Shown one piece after another: positions 8,206 through 15,431 of a stretch of 22,403 nt of DNA. Origin of the DNA: a virus. Below the pieces are notes generated by a model. The model ran no database searches, was not told where the DNA came from, and saw nothing but the letters and a program-made list of their open reading frames with translations. Location: positions 1 to 22,403 of IMG/VR virus record IMGVR_UViG_3300043419_000224; one strand, given 5' to 3'. Position 1 is the first letter of the stretch. The number at the start of each line of letters is the position of its first letter. The position numbers were made by a program, and so were the translations under genes.

Positions 8206-9165
8206 TTATCCTAAGAAAAAGTCTAACGGAGCAGATTTGTTCATTAAAGAATCTTCTAACTCTTTACATTCAGTCACTGCTTCATCATAAAGTTTGTCGC
8301 CATCGAGCGTGACTCCACCTGGAAGTTGGATGCCAGAAAACTTCTTGATATTAGTAGCCCATTGTCTCTTAAACAATGCAGTTACGTAGTGTTTTAACCA
8401 CGATTCGTTCCACACCTTTGTGAACTCGTTTGGGTCAAGTGCACGATATCCTTGTACGATAACATAGTCGCCAAGCATAATATCAGTTTGCCAATTGATG
8501 TCAAGGTGCAGTCGCCCTTGTCTGCGATTGAAACGGAACGATGTGTGTCCATTCAACTCTAAGTCTAACAGAGCCAAATGAGACATTACTGTCTTGTAAT
8601 AAATGATACTTGTAGCAGTTAAATCGTACAAGTCGTTTAGACGCAACTGATATTGCAAGTCGAAAATATTCTTAGAAGAAGATGCTTGTCCCATAGACAG
8701 CACCTTTGTAACACCATAAACCAAGTCTGGTATTGTAATGTATCTTTTATCGTACTCGCCTAAAGTGATAGAAACTGTAGTAGCTGTGACATTGGAGTCA
8801 GCGCCATTGATAGCTTCGCCAGCTTGGAAAGTGCCAGTTACGTTTTTAACCAACAACATAGTTCCGTTTGGAACTCTTTGAGTTTCTGTACAAACCGTAG
8901 CTGTAGCACCAGAAGTTGCTCCAGTGATAAGTTCGCCGATGTTAAAGTTCTGAGCGACAGATTGTGTCAACACAATCTCAGTTGCGCTGATCTTTTGTTT
9001 CATGTAGATTTGCTCTACACCATCGTAGTGATACTGTCTCCAGTGTTCCAGCGCTTCATCTAAACGATCTTCCAGTTGGTCGTCGTCTACGTTAATTTCG
9101 ACTACGGGTGCACCCAGAGCACGGAGTGCGTATTGTTTTAATTGGTCTCTAGATGCAACTGCCAT
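8206..9165 (-). CDS. 13: Neck protein gp13 with inserted repeat
   Basis: A 319-aa neck protein (T4 gp13 is 309 aa). I chose the ATG at 9165 rather than the one at 9219: it gives MAVASRDQLKQYALRALGAP, the conserved gp13 N-terminus, has AGAGG about 9 bases upstream, and falls 1 base after the preceding stop. Conserved parts include DQLEDRLDEALEHWRQYHYD, TIPDLVYGVTKVL, the MSHLALLDLELNGHTSFRFN region, and a C-terminal ITLDG-type segment (here GVTLDGDKLYDEA). Between about residues 58 and 130 lies a beta-rich insert with two units of the type FNIGELITGATSGATATV and FQAGEAINGADSNVTATT. Order 13-14-15 is canonical. Confidence 0.92.
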   Translation of the reverse strand: MAVASRDQLKQYALRALGAPVVEINVDDDQLEDRLDEALEHWRQYHYDGVEQIYMKQKISATEIVLTQSVAQNFNIGELITGATSGATATVCTETQRVPNGTMLLVKNVTGTFQAGEAINGADSNVTATTVSITLGEYDKRYITIPDLVYGVTKVLSMGQASSSKNIFDLQYQLRLNDLYDLTATSIIYYKTVMSHLALLDLELNGHTSFRFNRRQGRLHLDINWQTDIMLGDYVIVQGYRALDPNEFTKVWNESWLKHYVTALFKRQWATNIKKFSGIQLPGGVTLDGDKLYDEAVTECKELEDSLMNKSAPLDFFLG

Positions 9166-9166
9166 T

Positions 9167-9502
9167 TTATTCTGCCTCTGGTTTTGGGTACTTTGCTTTA
9201 ACTGCCAAGCAGTCTGCAATATATTTATCGATCTGCGCTTGGTCGCCTTTTACAACTCCATCTAAGTATTCTTGAATATCTGGGTACTCTAGCTTTCTAC
9301 GCTTTTTGTAAATCTCAGAGTCCCACTTGGCTTGCAGTCTAGCGATCTCTTGGTCACATTCTTCCCTAGTTGGTTTGTCCTCTTGGTTACCATTCCACTC
9401 TAGATTATCGTAAATATCGTCACCACGAATAACCCATGGGTATCCTGGTCTTAGAGATGTCATTGCCTCAGATAGTGTGATAGTTCTTTCGATAATAATC
9501 AT
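9167..9502 (-). CDS. Small XkdW-like / tail fibre assembly-like protein
   Basis: A 111-aa protein. The C-terminal half, RRKLEYPDIQEYLDGVVKGD followed by a helix ending AVKAKYPKP, resembles the short helical segment found in XkdW-type proteins and in fibre assembly chaperones (pattern: KxxxYPxIxxxLDxxxKGD ... VKxxYPKP). The N-terminal part has a DDIYDNLEWNG segment, as in short proteins that precede fibre genes. It sits between the array of small fibre paralogs and gp13, the place of fibre-related genes, so a role in assembling or anchoring those fibres is plausible. AGAGGA lies 7 bases before the ATG. Alternative: an uncharacterised virion protein. Confidence 0.6.
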   Translation of the reverse strand: MIIIERTITLSEAMTSLRPGYPWVIRGDDIYDNLEWNGNQEDKPTREECDQEIARLQAKWDSEIYKKRRKLEYPDIQEYLDGVVKGDQAQIDKYIADCLAVKAKYPKPEAE

Positions 9503-9514
9503 TTTAGGTTCCTC

Positions 9515-10102
9515 TTATGCTATTGCAATAATTGATAATGTGGGCACAACAGTAAGTAATATACCAGTGCCGTCATAGTAGTTAGTAGCGTGCATTGATC
9601 TAGCGTTACCGCTTCCATGCGCACGCCACCACATAGAAAGTCTTTTTGGCGCTGTCCACTCTGATACTCTGCCTGTGTTAAAATTAGTAGTTCCACCAAT
9701 AGCCATAGTCCACATAAATTCGGTGTTATCTTCTGGATAGCGACCAGATCTGCTGTGTCTAGCGAAAACTATTTCATCTGAATCTATGTAAAACTTCATA
9801 TTAGAAATAGCATGATCATGTTCCCATCTCATACCATATCTAAATTTGTAGATAACTCTAGTTGCGCCAAGTGGTGGACAGTAAGAGACATCTGATCCAG
9901 GGATCATCTCATATGAGTAAATCGCTTGTCTGTAATTGTTAATCTGTGCCGCAGATATTTCAGAAACTGCTCCGAGATCAGATGAACCATCACCATTACA
10001 AACCAAATATTCCATCACCCTTCCTGGGCGTGTTGGTATTCCGTTGACAAGCAAATCTTGTCCACTGCTGTTCTGTATTGTATTTACTCTTAAAACACTC
10101 AT
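9515..10102 (-). CDS. Small fibre/knob paralog 5 (SGRYPED type)
   Basis: A 195-aa protein and the last of five tandem small paralogs. The N-terminus MSVLRVNTIQNSSGQDLLVN and the PGRVMEYL segment match the leader shared by all five. The body has a predicted beta-rich pattern: PPLGATRVIYKFRYGM, then HDHAISNMKFYIDSDEIVFA, then HSRSGRYPED, AIGG and ending PTLSIIAIA. It is clearly homologous to the next gene upstream (10102-10692), roughly half the residues matching by eye. The ATG overlaps the previous stop (TAATG) and there is no recognisable Shine-Dalgarno, so translation should depend on coupling. Probably a phage surface protein, fibre tip or decoration; the ligand is unknown. Confidence 0.7.
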   Translation of the reverse strand: MSVLRVNTIQNSSGQDLLVNGIPTRPGRVMEYLVCNGDGSSDLGAVSEISAAQINNYRQAIYSYEMIPGSDVSYCPPLGATRVIYKFRYGMRWEHDHAISNMKFYIDSDEIVFARHSRSGRYPEDNTEFMWTMAIGGTTNFNTGRVSEWTAPKRLSMWWRAHGSGNARSMHATNYYDGTGILLTVVPTLSIIAIA

Positions 10103-10692
10103 TATGCAATGGCTATAATTGTTAAAATCGGCATACTAAACTGTGTACTACCAGTACCATCCCAATATGTAGTTCCGTGTAAACCTCTGGCATTACTCGT
10201 TCCATATGCACGCCATTGCATTTTTAAATTTAGCGATGTTGTCCATGATGCTAGTCTACCAGTATTCACATTTCCTGCGCCGCCAATCGCTATGTTCCAC
10301 ACAAAAGAATATCTGTCTTCTGGATAACGACCAGATCTGCTAAAACGAGCAAATGTCACTTCGTTGGCACCAACAAAAAACTTAAAGTGAGAAATAGCGT
10401 GGTCATGGTTCCAATACATCGCATAGTTAAAATCATAAATAACACGAGTTGTTCCAGCGGGTGGAGTGTAGTTTATAGAAGAACCTTGTACGTCTGTGTA
10501 AGTATACACTGGTCCAACAGCAGCAGTTACGTTTTGGAATGTATATGTTCCAGAACCAACAGTTACAGATGATCCGTCACACGGGCTACTCAAATACTCG
10601 ATAACTTGTCCTGGTCTTCTGGGATAGCCATTAACCAGCACATCCTCATTTGCATTATTTCTAATTGTATCAACTTTTAAGAATGACGGCAT
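10102..10692 (-). CDS. Small fibre/knob paralog 4 (SGRYPED type)
   Basis: A 196-aa homolog of the gene just downstream. Shared elements in order: FLKVDTIRNNANEDVLVNG, RRPGQVIEYL, PPAGTTRVIYDFNYAM, NHDHAISHFKFFVGANEVTF, SGRYPED, AIGG, NARGLHGTTYWDGTG and a C-terminal LTIIAIA. This fold pattern (PPxGTTRVIY, conserved HAI, terminal hydrophobic strand) is seen in small fibre or collar proteins of environmental T4-like phages, but I cannot name a family. The ATG overlaps the preceding stop (TAATG) and has GAGGTAGAG upstream. The differences from its partner cluster between the conserved strands (for example the region after DGSS), as expected for diversifying surface loops. Confidence 0.72.
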   Translation of the reverse strand: MPSFLKVDTIRNNANEDVLVNGYPRRPGQVIEYLSSPCDGSSVTVGSGTYTFQNVTAAVGPVYTYTDVQGSSINYTPPAGTTRVIYDFNYAMYWNHDHAISHFKFFVGANEVTFARFSRSGRYPEDRYSFVWNIAIGGAGNVNTGRLASWTTSLNLKMQWRAYGTSNARGLHGTTYWDGTGSTQFSMPILTIIAIA

Positions 10693-11276
10693 TAATCTCT
10701 ACCTCGTATTTCTGTTAAAATCCAACCATACTCCATATACTGATCTACAAGATAGTTAGTGCCAGATGATTGGTAATATAATTTATAACTTACCTCTTCG
10801 GTAGTACCAGGAAAGTCAAAGTATTTAAATTCTGCAGGAGCCCATGAATTTGTGTTGTAGTTCCATCCATATGCATATCTGTAACTACTTCTAGTATCTG
10901 CAGTTAAGTTGTTAAATCCATTAAATGTATTGCTATCGTAGTTGAACCAGTTATTGCTAGCGTATGTACCACCCTGTCTGTATAGTGTACAAACTAACCA
11001 TCCAGCAGCACCGTAAAGCATAGTACTAAAAAATCTAACATAAATTGTGCTACTTTTAAATCTTGGTTTGATAGTACCAATCAATCCCAATTCTACTGGT
11101 CCACCAGATGTGGCTAATGCACCAGCAGTCATAGCAGTAGTTCTAACTTCTTGAACAATAGATCCTGGACCGCTATAAATTTCGTTATCTGTAGAAATTA
11201 TTCTATTTCCTGTATTAACGAAAAAATCACCGCTGCCGATTTCTGATGTTAGTTGTGAAACTCTAACAACACTCAT
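10692..11276 (-). CDS. Small fibre/knob paralog 3 (MEYGW type)
   Basis: A 194-aa protein sharing the leader MSVVRVSQLTSEIGSGDFFV and PGSIVQEV with its neighbours. The remaining body is IKPRFKSSTIYVRFFSTMLY, then YRYAYGWNYNTNSW, FPGTTEEVSYKLYYQ and TNYLVDQYMEYGWILTEI. This is the pattern of a small beta-sandwich found in many phage fibre C-terminal parts (ITPK..SKI.V ... SP.TTS..TY ... I.L.EI). It is closest to the next gene downstream, which shares the YLV.QYMEYGW.TEI ending. Its ATG overlaps the upstream stop in the 11273-11276 junction by 4 bases on the other side (ATGA). Function inferred as surface adhesin or decoration. Confidence 0.72.
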   Translation of the reverse strand: MSVVRVSQLTSEIGSGDFFVNTGNRIISTDNEIYSGPGSIVQEVRTTAMTAGALATSGGPVELGLIGTIKPRFKSSTIYVRFFSTMLYGAAGWLVCTLYRQGGTYASNNWFNYDSNTFNGFNNLTADTRSSYRYAYGWNYNTNSWAPAEFKYFDFPGTTEEVSYKLYYQSSGTNYLVDQYMEYGWILTEIRGRD

Positions 11277-11821
11277 TGTTTAATCTCCGTAGCAACCCAA
11301 CCATATTCCATGTATTGGTGCACCAAATAATTAGTTGCTGTGCTACTCCAGTTTCTGTAAAGTAATTGATATGTTACTGCAGATGTTGTGTTCGGAGTAT
11401 CAAAATATATATTGTTCTGCGCCATCCAACTAGAACTATTATAGCTCCAACCATATGTATACCTAGAAGATGTGCCAGTCGCTGGAGTTAAATCTGAAAA
11501 AGAGCCAGCACCTATTCTACGTTGTAGTGTTAGTGTCAAAGCATTAGCGTTTCCTAGCAACATAGTGCTAAAGAACTCAACTTTAATAATGCTATTAGCA
11601 AAGATAGGTGTTATGGTGAGGTTTAACCCAAGAGTAGTATTACTAGTTGATGTTACTGTGATATGACTTGTTGGCATCGCAGTGGCATATTGTACCTGTA
11701 CGACGCCTCTGTTAGTTGTTATCGCACCAACGTCTGTGCCAACCAATCTACTACCAGTTGGAATAGTAATAGTTCCAGTACCAGTTCTTGCTGCCAGTTG
11801 ATCAACTTGTAGTCTACTCAC
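11273..11821 (-). CDS. Small fibre/knob paralog 2 (MEYGW type), GTG start
   Basis: A 182-aa protein if it starts at GTG 11821-11819. I prefer this to the ATG at 11836 because it gives (M)SRLQVDQLAARTGTGTI, aligned with the MS..RV.QL leader of its paralogs, because GTG and the previous TGA overlap as GTGA, and because GGGAG lies 8 bases upstream. The body shows GVVQVQYATAMP, LTITPIFANSIIKVEFFSTM, YTYGWSYNSSSW, YFDTPNTTSAVTYQLLYRN and the ending TNYLVHQYMEYGWVATEI. The nearest relative is the neighbouring 194-aa gene. It is a probable phage surface protein with a beta-sandwich pattern; the receptor or partner is unknown. Confidence 0.72.
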   Translation of the reverse strand: MSRLQVDQLAARTGTGTITIPTGSRLVGTDVGAITTNRGVVQVQYATAMPTSHITVTSTSNTTLGLNLTITPIFANSIIKVEFFSTMLLGNANALTLTLQRRIGAGSFSDLTPATGTSSRYTYGWSYNSSSWMAQNNIYFDTPNTTSAVTYQLLYRNWSSTATNYLVHQYMEYGWVATEIKQ

Positions 11822-12393
11822 TGCGCAATCTCCCATAATGTAATAGAACTTGTGCCAGCTTCGTGACCACCAGATGTATAACCTACAGTACGATTAGTCC
11901 ACAAGGTTATGGCTGTGTCAGTTTGAACACAAGCTGTGTATGTTATTGTGGAAGTTGTAGCTGGAGAATCCAGATAGTTATAGAATACACCCTCAGGTGT
12001 ACTGCTGCTGTCAGCATCACGGTAGCTGAGATAAGAAATCATCAAACCAGTGTTTCTATCTGTTGGCCACGATGGGTTTCTACCAATCAGTGTAGTACCT
12101 CTTCTTAAATTCCACATTAAGTTCCAAGTAGCAGCTTCGTTACTGAATTCACCCATCCATCTAACTTCAACCAAAATTTTGCTCGCTGAACTTTTTGGTG
12201 TAATAGAAGCAGTTAATGGTATGTTTGTGAATGCTGTATAGCTGCTCGGGATAGACATTGATGACTGATCCCATGTGTGGTTTTGAATAACTTGTACAAC
12301 TGACCCTGGAGAATACACTATGTCTCCAGGCACAACTGTTATAATACCAGACACTGCTGGTGATTCTAATTGCGAAACTACCAATTTACTCAT
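11818..12393 (-). CDS. Small fibre/knob paralog 1
   Basis: A 191-aa protein. The start at 12393 gives MSKLVVSQLESPAVSGIITV, overlaps the previous TGA as ATGA, and has GGAG 6 bases upstream; the in-frame ATG at 12405 would lie inside the upstream gene and lacks this fit. The sequence is the most typical member of the small fibre beta-sandwich family here: SPGSVVQVIQNHTWDQ, PLTASITPKSSASKILVEVR, YLDSPATTSTITYTACVQTD and the ending SSITLWEIAQ. This module is common at the C-termini of large fibres in marine phages, so here it occurs as a free-standing gene. Its place directly after the 241-aa fibre and before two further pairs suggests an expanding adhesin cassette. Confidence 0.75.
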   Translation of the reverse strand: MSKLVVSQLESPAVSGIITVVPGDIVYSPGSVVQVIQNHTWDQSSMSIPSSYTAFTNIPLTASITPKSSASKILVEVRWMGEFSNEAATWNLMWNLRRGTTLIGRNPSWPTDRNTGLMISYLSYRDADSSSTPEGVFYNYLDSPATTSTITYTACVQTDTAITLWTNRTVGYTSGGHEAGTSSITLWEIAQ

Positions 12394-13115
12394 ACAATAC
12401 TCCACTCGCCACCAGAGGCTATAGTTATCGTGATACCATCTGAAATAGTTATTGGACCAGAACTAGTCATATTTGAGTTAGCTCCAACTGTATAGGCAGT
12501 TGTTACTGTTTTACCATTTTCCCAAAAGATTTGATCTGCACCACCACCTGTTGCGCCGACAGCACCAGAGGTAGCAAACAGCGACCAGTAAGTAGCATTT
12601 GGTGGTACATTGTTTGTTGTTTGTAATACACAAACATATGCAGAACCAAGCCATTGAACAGCGTCTCTTGGATAATATGTTGTTGCTGAGTTCCAGGTGC
12701 TACGCCAGATCAATCCTTGTGGAACTACAAAGTTAAATGCAACATCTCCAGCACCACTTGTCGTTGCTGTTACGTTACCGCTTTGCCCGCTAGTTGCATT
12801 AGCCACAGTACCCAACGAAACAACAGGTGCTCTAGGCATAGTCATTTGTAAGACTACGTCTCCGTTAGTTCCACTATTAGTTATAGATGGATTAGAGTTT
12901 GGGTTACCAACCAGCATCGGTGTAGCATGCATAGCAACAGAAGCTGCTCTTGGTAAACCAAAACTAAACAAAGCAGAACCAGTAGATCCTGTGTTTGTTA
13001 TTGATGGGGTTTGATTTGGGTTTAATGTTGTTAATGTTCCAACATCAACAGTAGCCGTTGGACCCTTCTCACCACGAACAGTCGACGCTGCTAAAATTTG
13101 ACTTAATAATGCCAT
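12390..13115 (-). CDS. Tail fibre protein with carbohydrate-binding-like segment
   Basis: A 241-aa fibre protein. Residues ~20-130 contain repeats of the fibre-shaft type (PSITNTGSTGSALFSFGLPR, then PSITNSGTNGDVVLQMTMPR, then FNFVVPQG). Residues ~137-181 read WRSTWNSATTYYPRDAVQWL, GSAYVCVLQTT and YWSLFA, the pattern of a carbohydrate-binding module of the CBM5/12-like kind (aromatic residues, then D.V...G..Y.C, then P....YW). Residues ~196-241 (FWENGKTVTTAYTVGANSNM ... GPITISDGITITIASGGEWSIV) match the terminal beta segment seen at the end of fibre proteins in many phages and pyocins. It is coupled to the upstream 750-aa fibre (TAATG) with GGGAGA upstream. Probably binds a cell-surface glycan; the sugar cannot be read from sequence. 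Confidence 0.8.
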   Translation of the reverse strand: MALLSQILAASTVRGEKGPTATVDVGTLTTLNPNQTPSITNTGSTGSALFSFGLPRAASVAMHATPMLVGNPNSNPSITNSGTNGDVVLQMTMPRAPVVSLGTVANATSGQSGNVTATTSGAGDVAFNFVVPQGLIWRSTWNSATTYYPRDAVQWLGSAYVCVLQTTNNVPPNATYWSLFATSGAVGATGGGADQIFWENGKTVTTAYTVGANSNMTSSGPITISDGITITIASGGEWSIV

Positions 13116-15367
13116 TAGAATTCATCTCCCACTGCTAAAGAAACTGCCAATGTGTCATCTGCACCAGAAGCGAATGCGAACACTAACCATGTAGAACCGC
13201 TATAAACGAATTCCGCTTTAACTCCTGCGATATCCATAACTAAGTTTTCTGCTAGTCCTTTAATGGTTGAGCCGTTTCTATTAATTGTTAAATTATTTGT
13301 TTGCCAGTTATCACCATCAGCAATGATAACTTCAGCGCCAGCCGATGGTGTGGCTGGAAGTGTGACGGTAAAAGAACCGCCAGTTGTAGTTGCGATAATT
13401 CTGTCTTTATCTACTGCAGTATAGTTTGCTGTTTTAAAAGTCCATGGAGAAGAACCACCGCCAGAAGCAGCGATAGTGATAGTACTAGCGTCTGTTCTTG
13501 TTAATGTTATATTTGTACCAGCTGCAAACTTAACATCATCTGTAGATGAGTCAGATCCAGTTAATCTTAAATTAACTCCACCTGTTGTAGTTTCAGCTGA
13601 AATAGCATAAGTTGTATTTGTATCTGTCCATGGTACGTTAGTTACCATCTGCCCAGATGCATTTAATTGAACTGCATATGAACGGGATGCTGTAGACGAT
13701 ACAGCGTTAGCTGCAACTGTTTGTACAGTATCTGAACCTAATTCTACTAATCCAGCAACAGTGCTTGTTGCTACAGAATATGTTGTATCTGTCCATGGGA
13801 CGTTGATAACACCTTGACCAGATGAGTTAACTTGTAAGGCATAAGATCTAGAAGCAGTTGCAGTAACTGAGTTTGAAGCTACAGTTTGAACAGTGTCAGA
13901 ACCTAACTCAATTAACCCTGCTACAGTAGATGTTGCAGCACTATAAGTGGTATCAGTCCATGGTACGTTGATAACACCTTGACCAGATGCATTTAATTGG
14001 ATACCGTATGTTCTAGAGGCAGTTGTCGTAACTGCATTAGCAGCAACAGTTTGTGCTGTGTCACTAGCTAGTTTGATGCCACCTAAGACAGCTGTCGTAG
14101 CTGTTGGTAGCGAATAAACAGTATCAGACCATGGCACGTTAACGACCATCTGGCCAGATCCGTTTAACTGAACGGCATATGATCTAGAAGCAGTTGTTGT
14201 TACAGCGTTTGCTGCTGTAGTCTGTGTTGTGCCATCACCAAGTTTAACTAATCCATTAGTTGAAGTCGTTGCTGTAGAATATGTTGTGTTGGTATCTGTT
14301 GAAGATATCGTGATTCTTTGGTTGGCTTCATCCCAAGCTACTGTTGTGGCGCCAGAGCCAACAACATTTATAGAATCTGTTCCAGAACCAGAACCACCAG
14401 CAACCAGTTCGATGTTTACACTGTTAGTTGTACCAGAGCCATCTAGCGTGTAAGTTGTATTTGTATCTGTTACTGTCTCTGAACCAGTAGTATAAGCAGT
14501 TACGTGGCCAAAGGTATCAAATGTTAATCCAGTAACATATGTTCTTGAACTTGCAGTTAAATTAGCAGCAGAAGAAGTATCAGCGTGACTGATTGTTATG
14601 TCACCGCTTAGTGCACCACCACCTGTTAATCCAGCGCCAGCGCTGACTGTTCTAGTGTTTGGAACTTTTGTGCCAATGCTAGTTGTTATAGTTGTGGCAA
14701 AATTGGGATCATCACCCAACGCTGCAGCCAGTTCATTAAGGGTGTCTAGAGTTGTAGGAGCAGCGTCTACCAAGTTAGAAACAGCTGTTGCAGCTGCTGT
14801 GTCTGCATATGTCTTAGTAGCAATAGTGCTATCGACACTGAATGTAGTGCCAACTAGAGAGAGACCAGTACCAGCAGTATAAGTGGTATTGGTATCAGTT
14901 CCACTGATAGTGAAATTGGGATATGTTCCAGAAACAGATACTGATCCGCTTCCTGTTAAAGAAACAGTTTGATCGGGTGCACTGTTTGTTATGGTAACGC
15001 CACCAGTGCTACCACTCACAGAAATACCAGTACCAGCTGTTAAAGAAGTGACGCCAGAGTTTGTTAATGTAATTGTATCAGTGGTAGCGTTAGTTGTGAT
15101 AGCGATACCGCTACCAACTAAAGTTAATGTATCAGTACTAGAATCTGCTACAACTGTATCTTGTCCAGATACAGCTATACTTTTGAAGGAATCGCTTGCA
15201 GCACCACCGCCACCACCCGAATTAAAAGAAGAAATGGTATTAGTTGCTGTTTTAAAATACAACTTACCATCAGTATAGTTTAATGCAAGTTCGCCATACT
15301 CTAAATCAGATGTTGTTGGTGTTTTATCAGCTACTGAAGACTTCTTCAGTATAATTTTATTCGCCAT
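13115..15367 (-). CDS. Long tail fibre protein (750 aa) with ~55-aa shaft repeats
   Basis: A large fibre. Residues ~1-50 (MANKIILKKSSVADKTPTTS, then LEYGELALNYTDGKLYFKT) match the N-terminal attachment domain of the Mtd type. The shaft has Thr/Ser/Gly-rich beta repeats, the common AAATAVSNLVDAAPTTLDTL and NELAAALGDDPNFATTI segment near residues ~190-240, then four to five ~55-aa repeats of the form DTVQTVAANAV, ASRSYAVQLNASGQ and NVPWTDT. The last ~110 residues (TFKTANYTAVDKDRIIATTT, FTVTLPATPSAGAEVIIADG, NLTINRNGSTIKG, FVYSGSTWLVFAF) form a typical fibre tip. No S74 chaperone is present. AAGGAA lies 6 bases before the ATG; a promoter-like box and a leader hairpin precede the gene. A receptor-binding role is inferred. 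Confidence 0.88.
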   Translation of the reverse strand: MANKIILKKSSVADKTPTTSDLEYGELALNYTDGKLYFKTATNTISSFNSGGGGGAASDSFKSIAVSGQDTVVADSSTDTLTLVGSGIAITTNATTDTITLTNSGVTSLTAGTGISVSGSTGGVTITNSAPDQTVSLTGSGSVSVSGTYPNFTISGTDTNTTYTAGTGLSLVGTTFSVDSTIATKTYADTAAATAVSNLVDAAPTTLDTLNELAAALGDDPNFATTITTSIGTKVPNTRTVSAGAGLTGGGALSGDITISHADTSSAANLTASSRTYVTGLTFDTFGHVTAYTTGSETVTDTNTTYTLDGSGTTNSVNIELVAGGSGSGTDSINVVGSGATTVAWDEANQRITISSTDTNTTYSTATTSTNGLVKLGDGTTQTTAANAVTTTASRSYAVQLNGSGQMVVNVPWSDTVYSLPTATTAVLGGIKLASDTAQTVAANAVTTTASRTYGIQLNASGQGVINVPWTDTTYSAATSTVAGLIELGSDTVQTVASNSVTATASRSYALQVNSSGQGVINVPWTDTTYSVATSTVAGLVELGSDTVQTVAANAVSSTASRSYAVQLNASGQMVTNVPWTDTNTTYAISAETTTGGVNLRLTGSDSSTDDVKFAAGTNITLTRTDASTITIAASGGGSSPWTFKTANYTAVDKDRIIATTTGGSFTVTLPATPSAGAEVIIADGDNWQTNNLTINRNGSTIKGLAENLVMDIAGVKAEFVYSGSTWLVFAFASGADDTLAVSLAVGDEF
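13620..14290 (-). repeat. In-gene tandem repeats, period about 165-174 bp
   Basis: Within the 750-aa fibre, the plus-strand segment around CCATGGTACGTT recurs near 13627, 13792, 13957 and 14131, spacing 165, 165 and 174 bases. Each unit encodes one ~55-aa shaft repeat with ASRSYAVQLNASGQ and VPWTDT. The units differ at scattered positions, so they are old or selected repeats rather than a recent exact duplication. Confidence 0.85.
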
Positions 15368-15393
15368 TGCGATTCCTTAAAAAAGGTTACAAC

Positions 15394-15415
15394 TAGGGTA
15401 GTAAAAACTACCCTA
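15394..15415 (-). promoter_or_regulatory. Leader stem-loop upstream of the 750-aa fibre
   Basis: A perfect 9-bp inverted repeat (TAGGGTAGT / ACTACCCTA) around a 4-base loop, between the 841-aa fibre stop and the 750-aa fibre start. On the minus strand it is not followed directly by a T-run (the next bases are GTTGTAACC before TTTTTT), so it is a poor terminator. With the box at 15424-15431, +1 would be near 15418, placing the stem 3 bases into the transcript, much like the gp18 leader. Confidence 0.55.
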
Positions 15416-15423
15416 TTTCAAAT

Positions 15424-15431
15424 TATTTAGT
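15424..15431 (-). promoter_or_regulatory. Late-promoter-like box overlapping the 841-aa fibre stop
   Basis: Minus strand reads ACTAAATA; its TAA is the stop codon of the upstream 841-aa fibre (TAC TAA ATA). It is identical to the boxes at 4942-4949 and 22005-22012. Spacing to the 750-aa fibre start (~57 bases) and a hairpin in the leader mimic the gp18 arrangement. Confidence 0.45.

Noticed and set aside
9166-9219. Longer gp13 start at ATG 9219
   Set aside because: The 18 extra residues lie inside the upstream gene and lack family resemblance; the ATG at 9165 has AGAGG upstream and gives the conserved N-terminus.
15394-15415. Hairpin as rho-independent terminator of the 841-aa fibre
   Set aside because: On the minus strand no T-run follows the stem directly, in contrast to the clear terminator at 18607-18632; a leader structure is a better fit.
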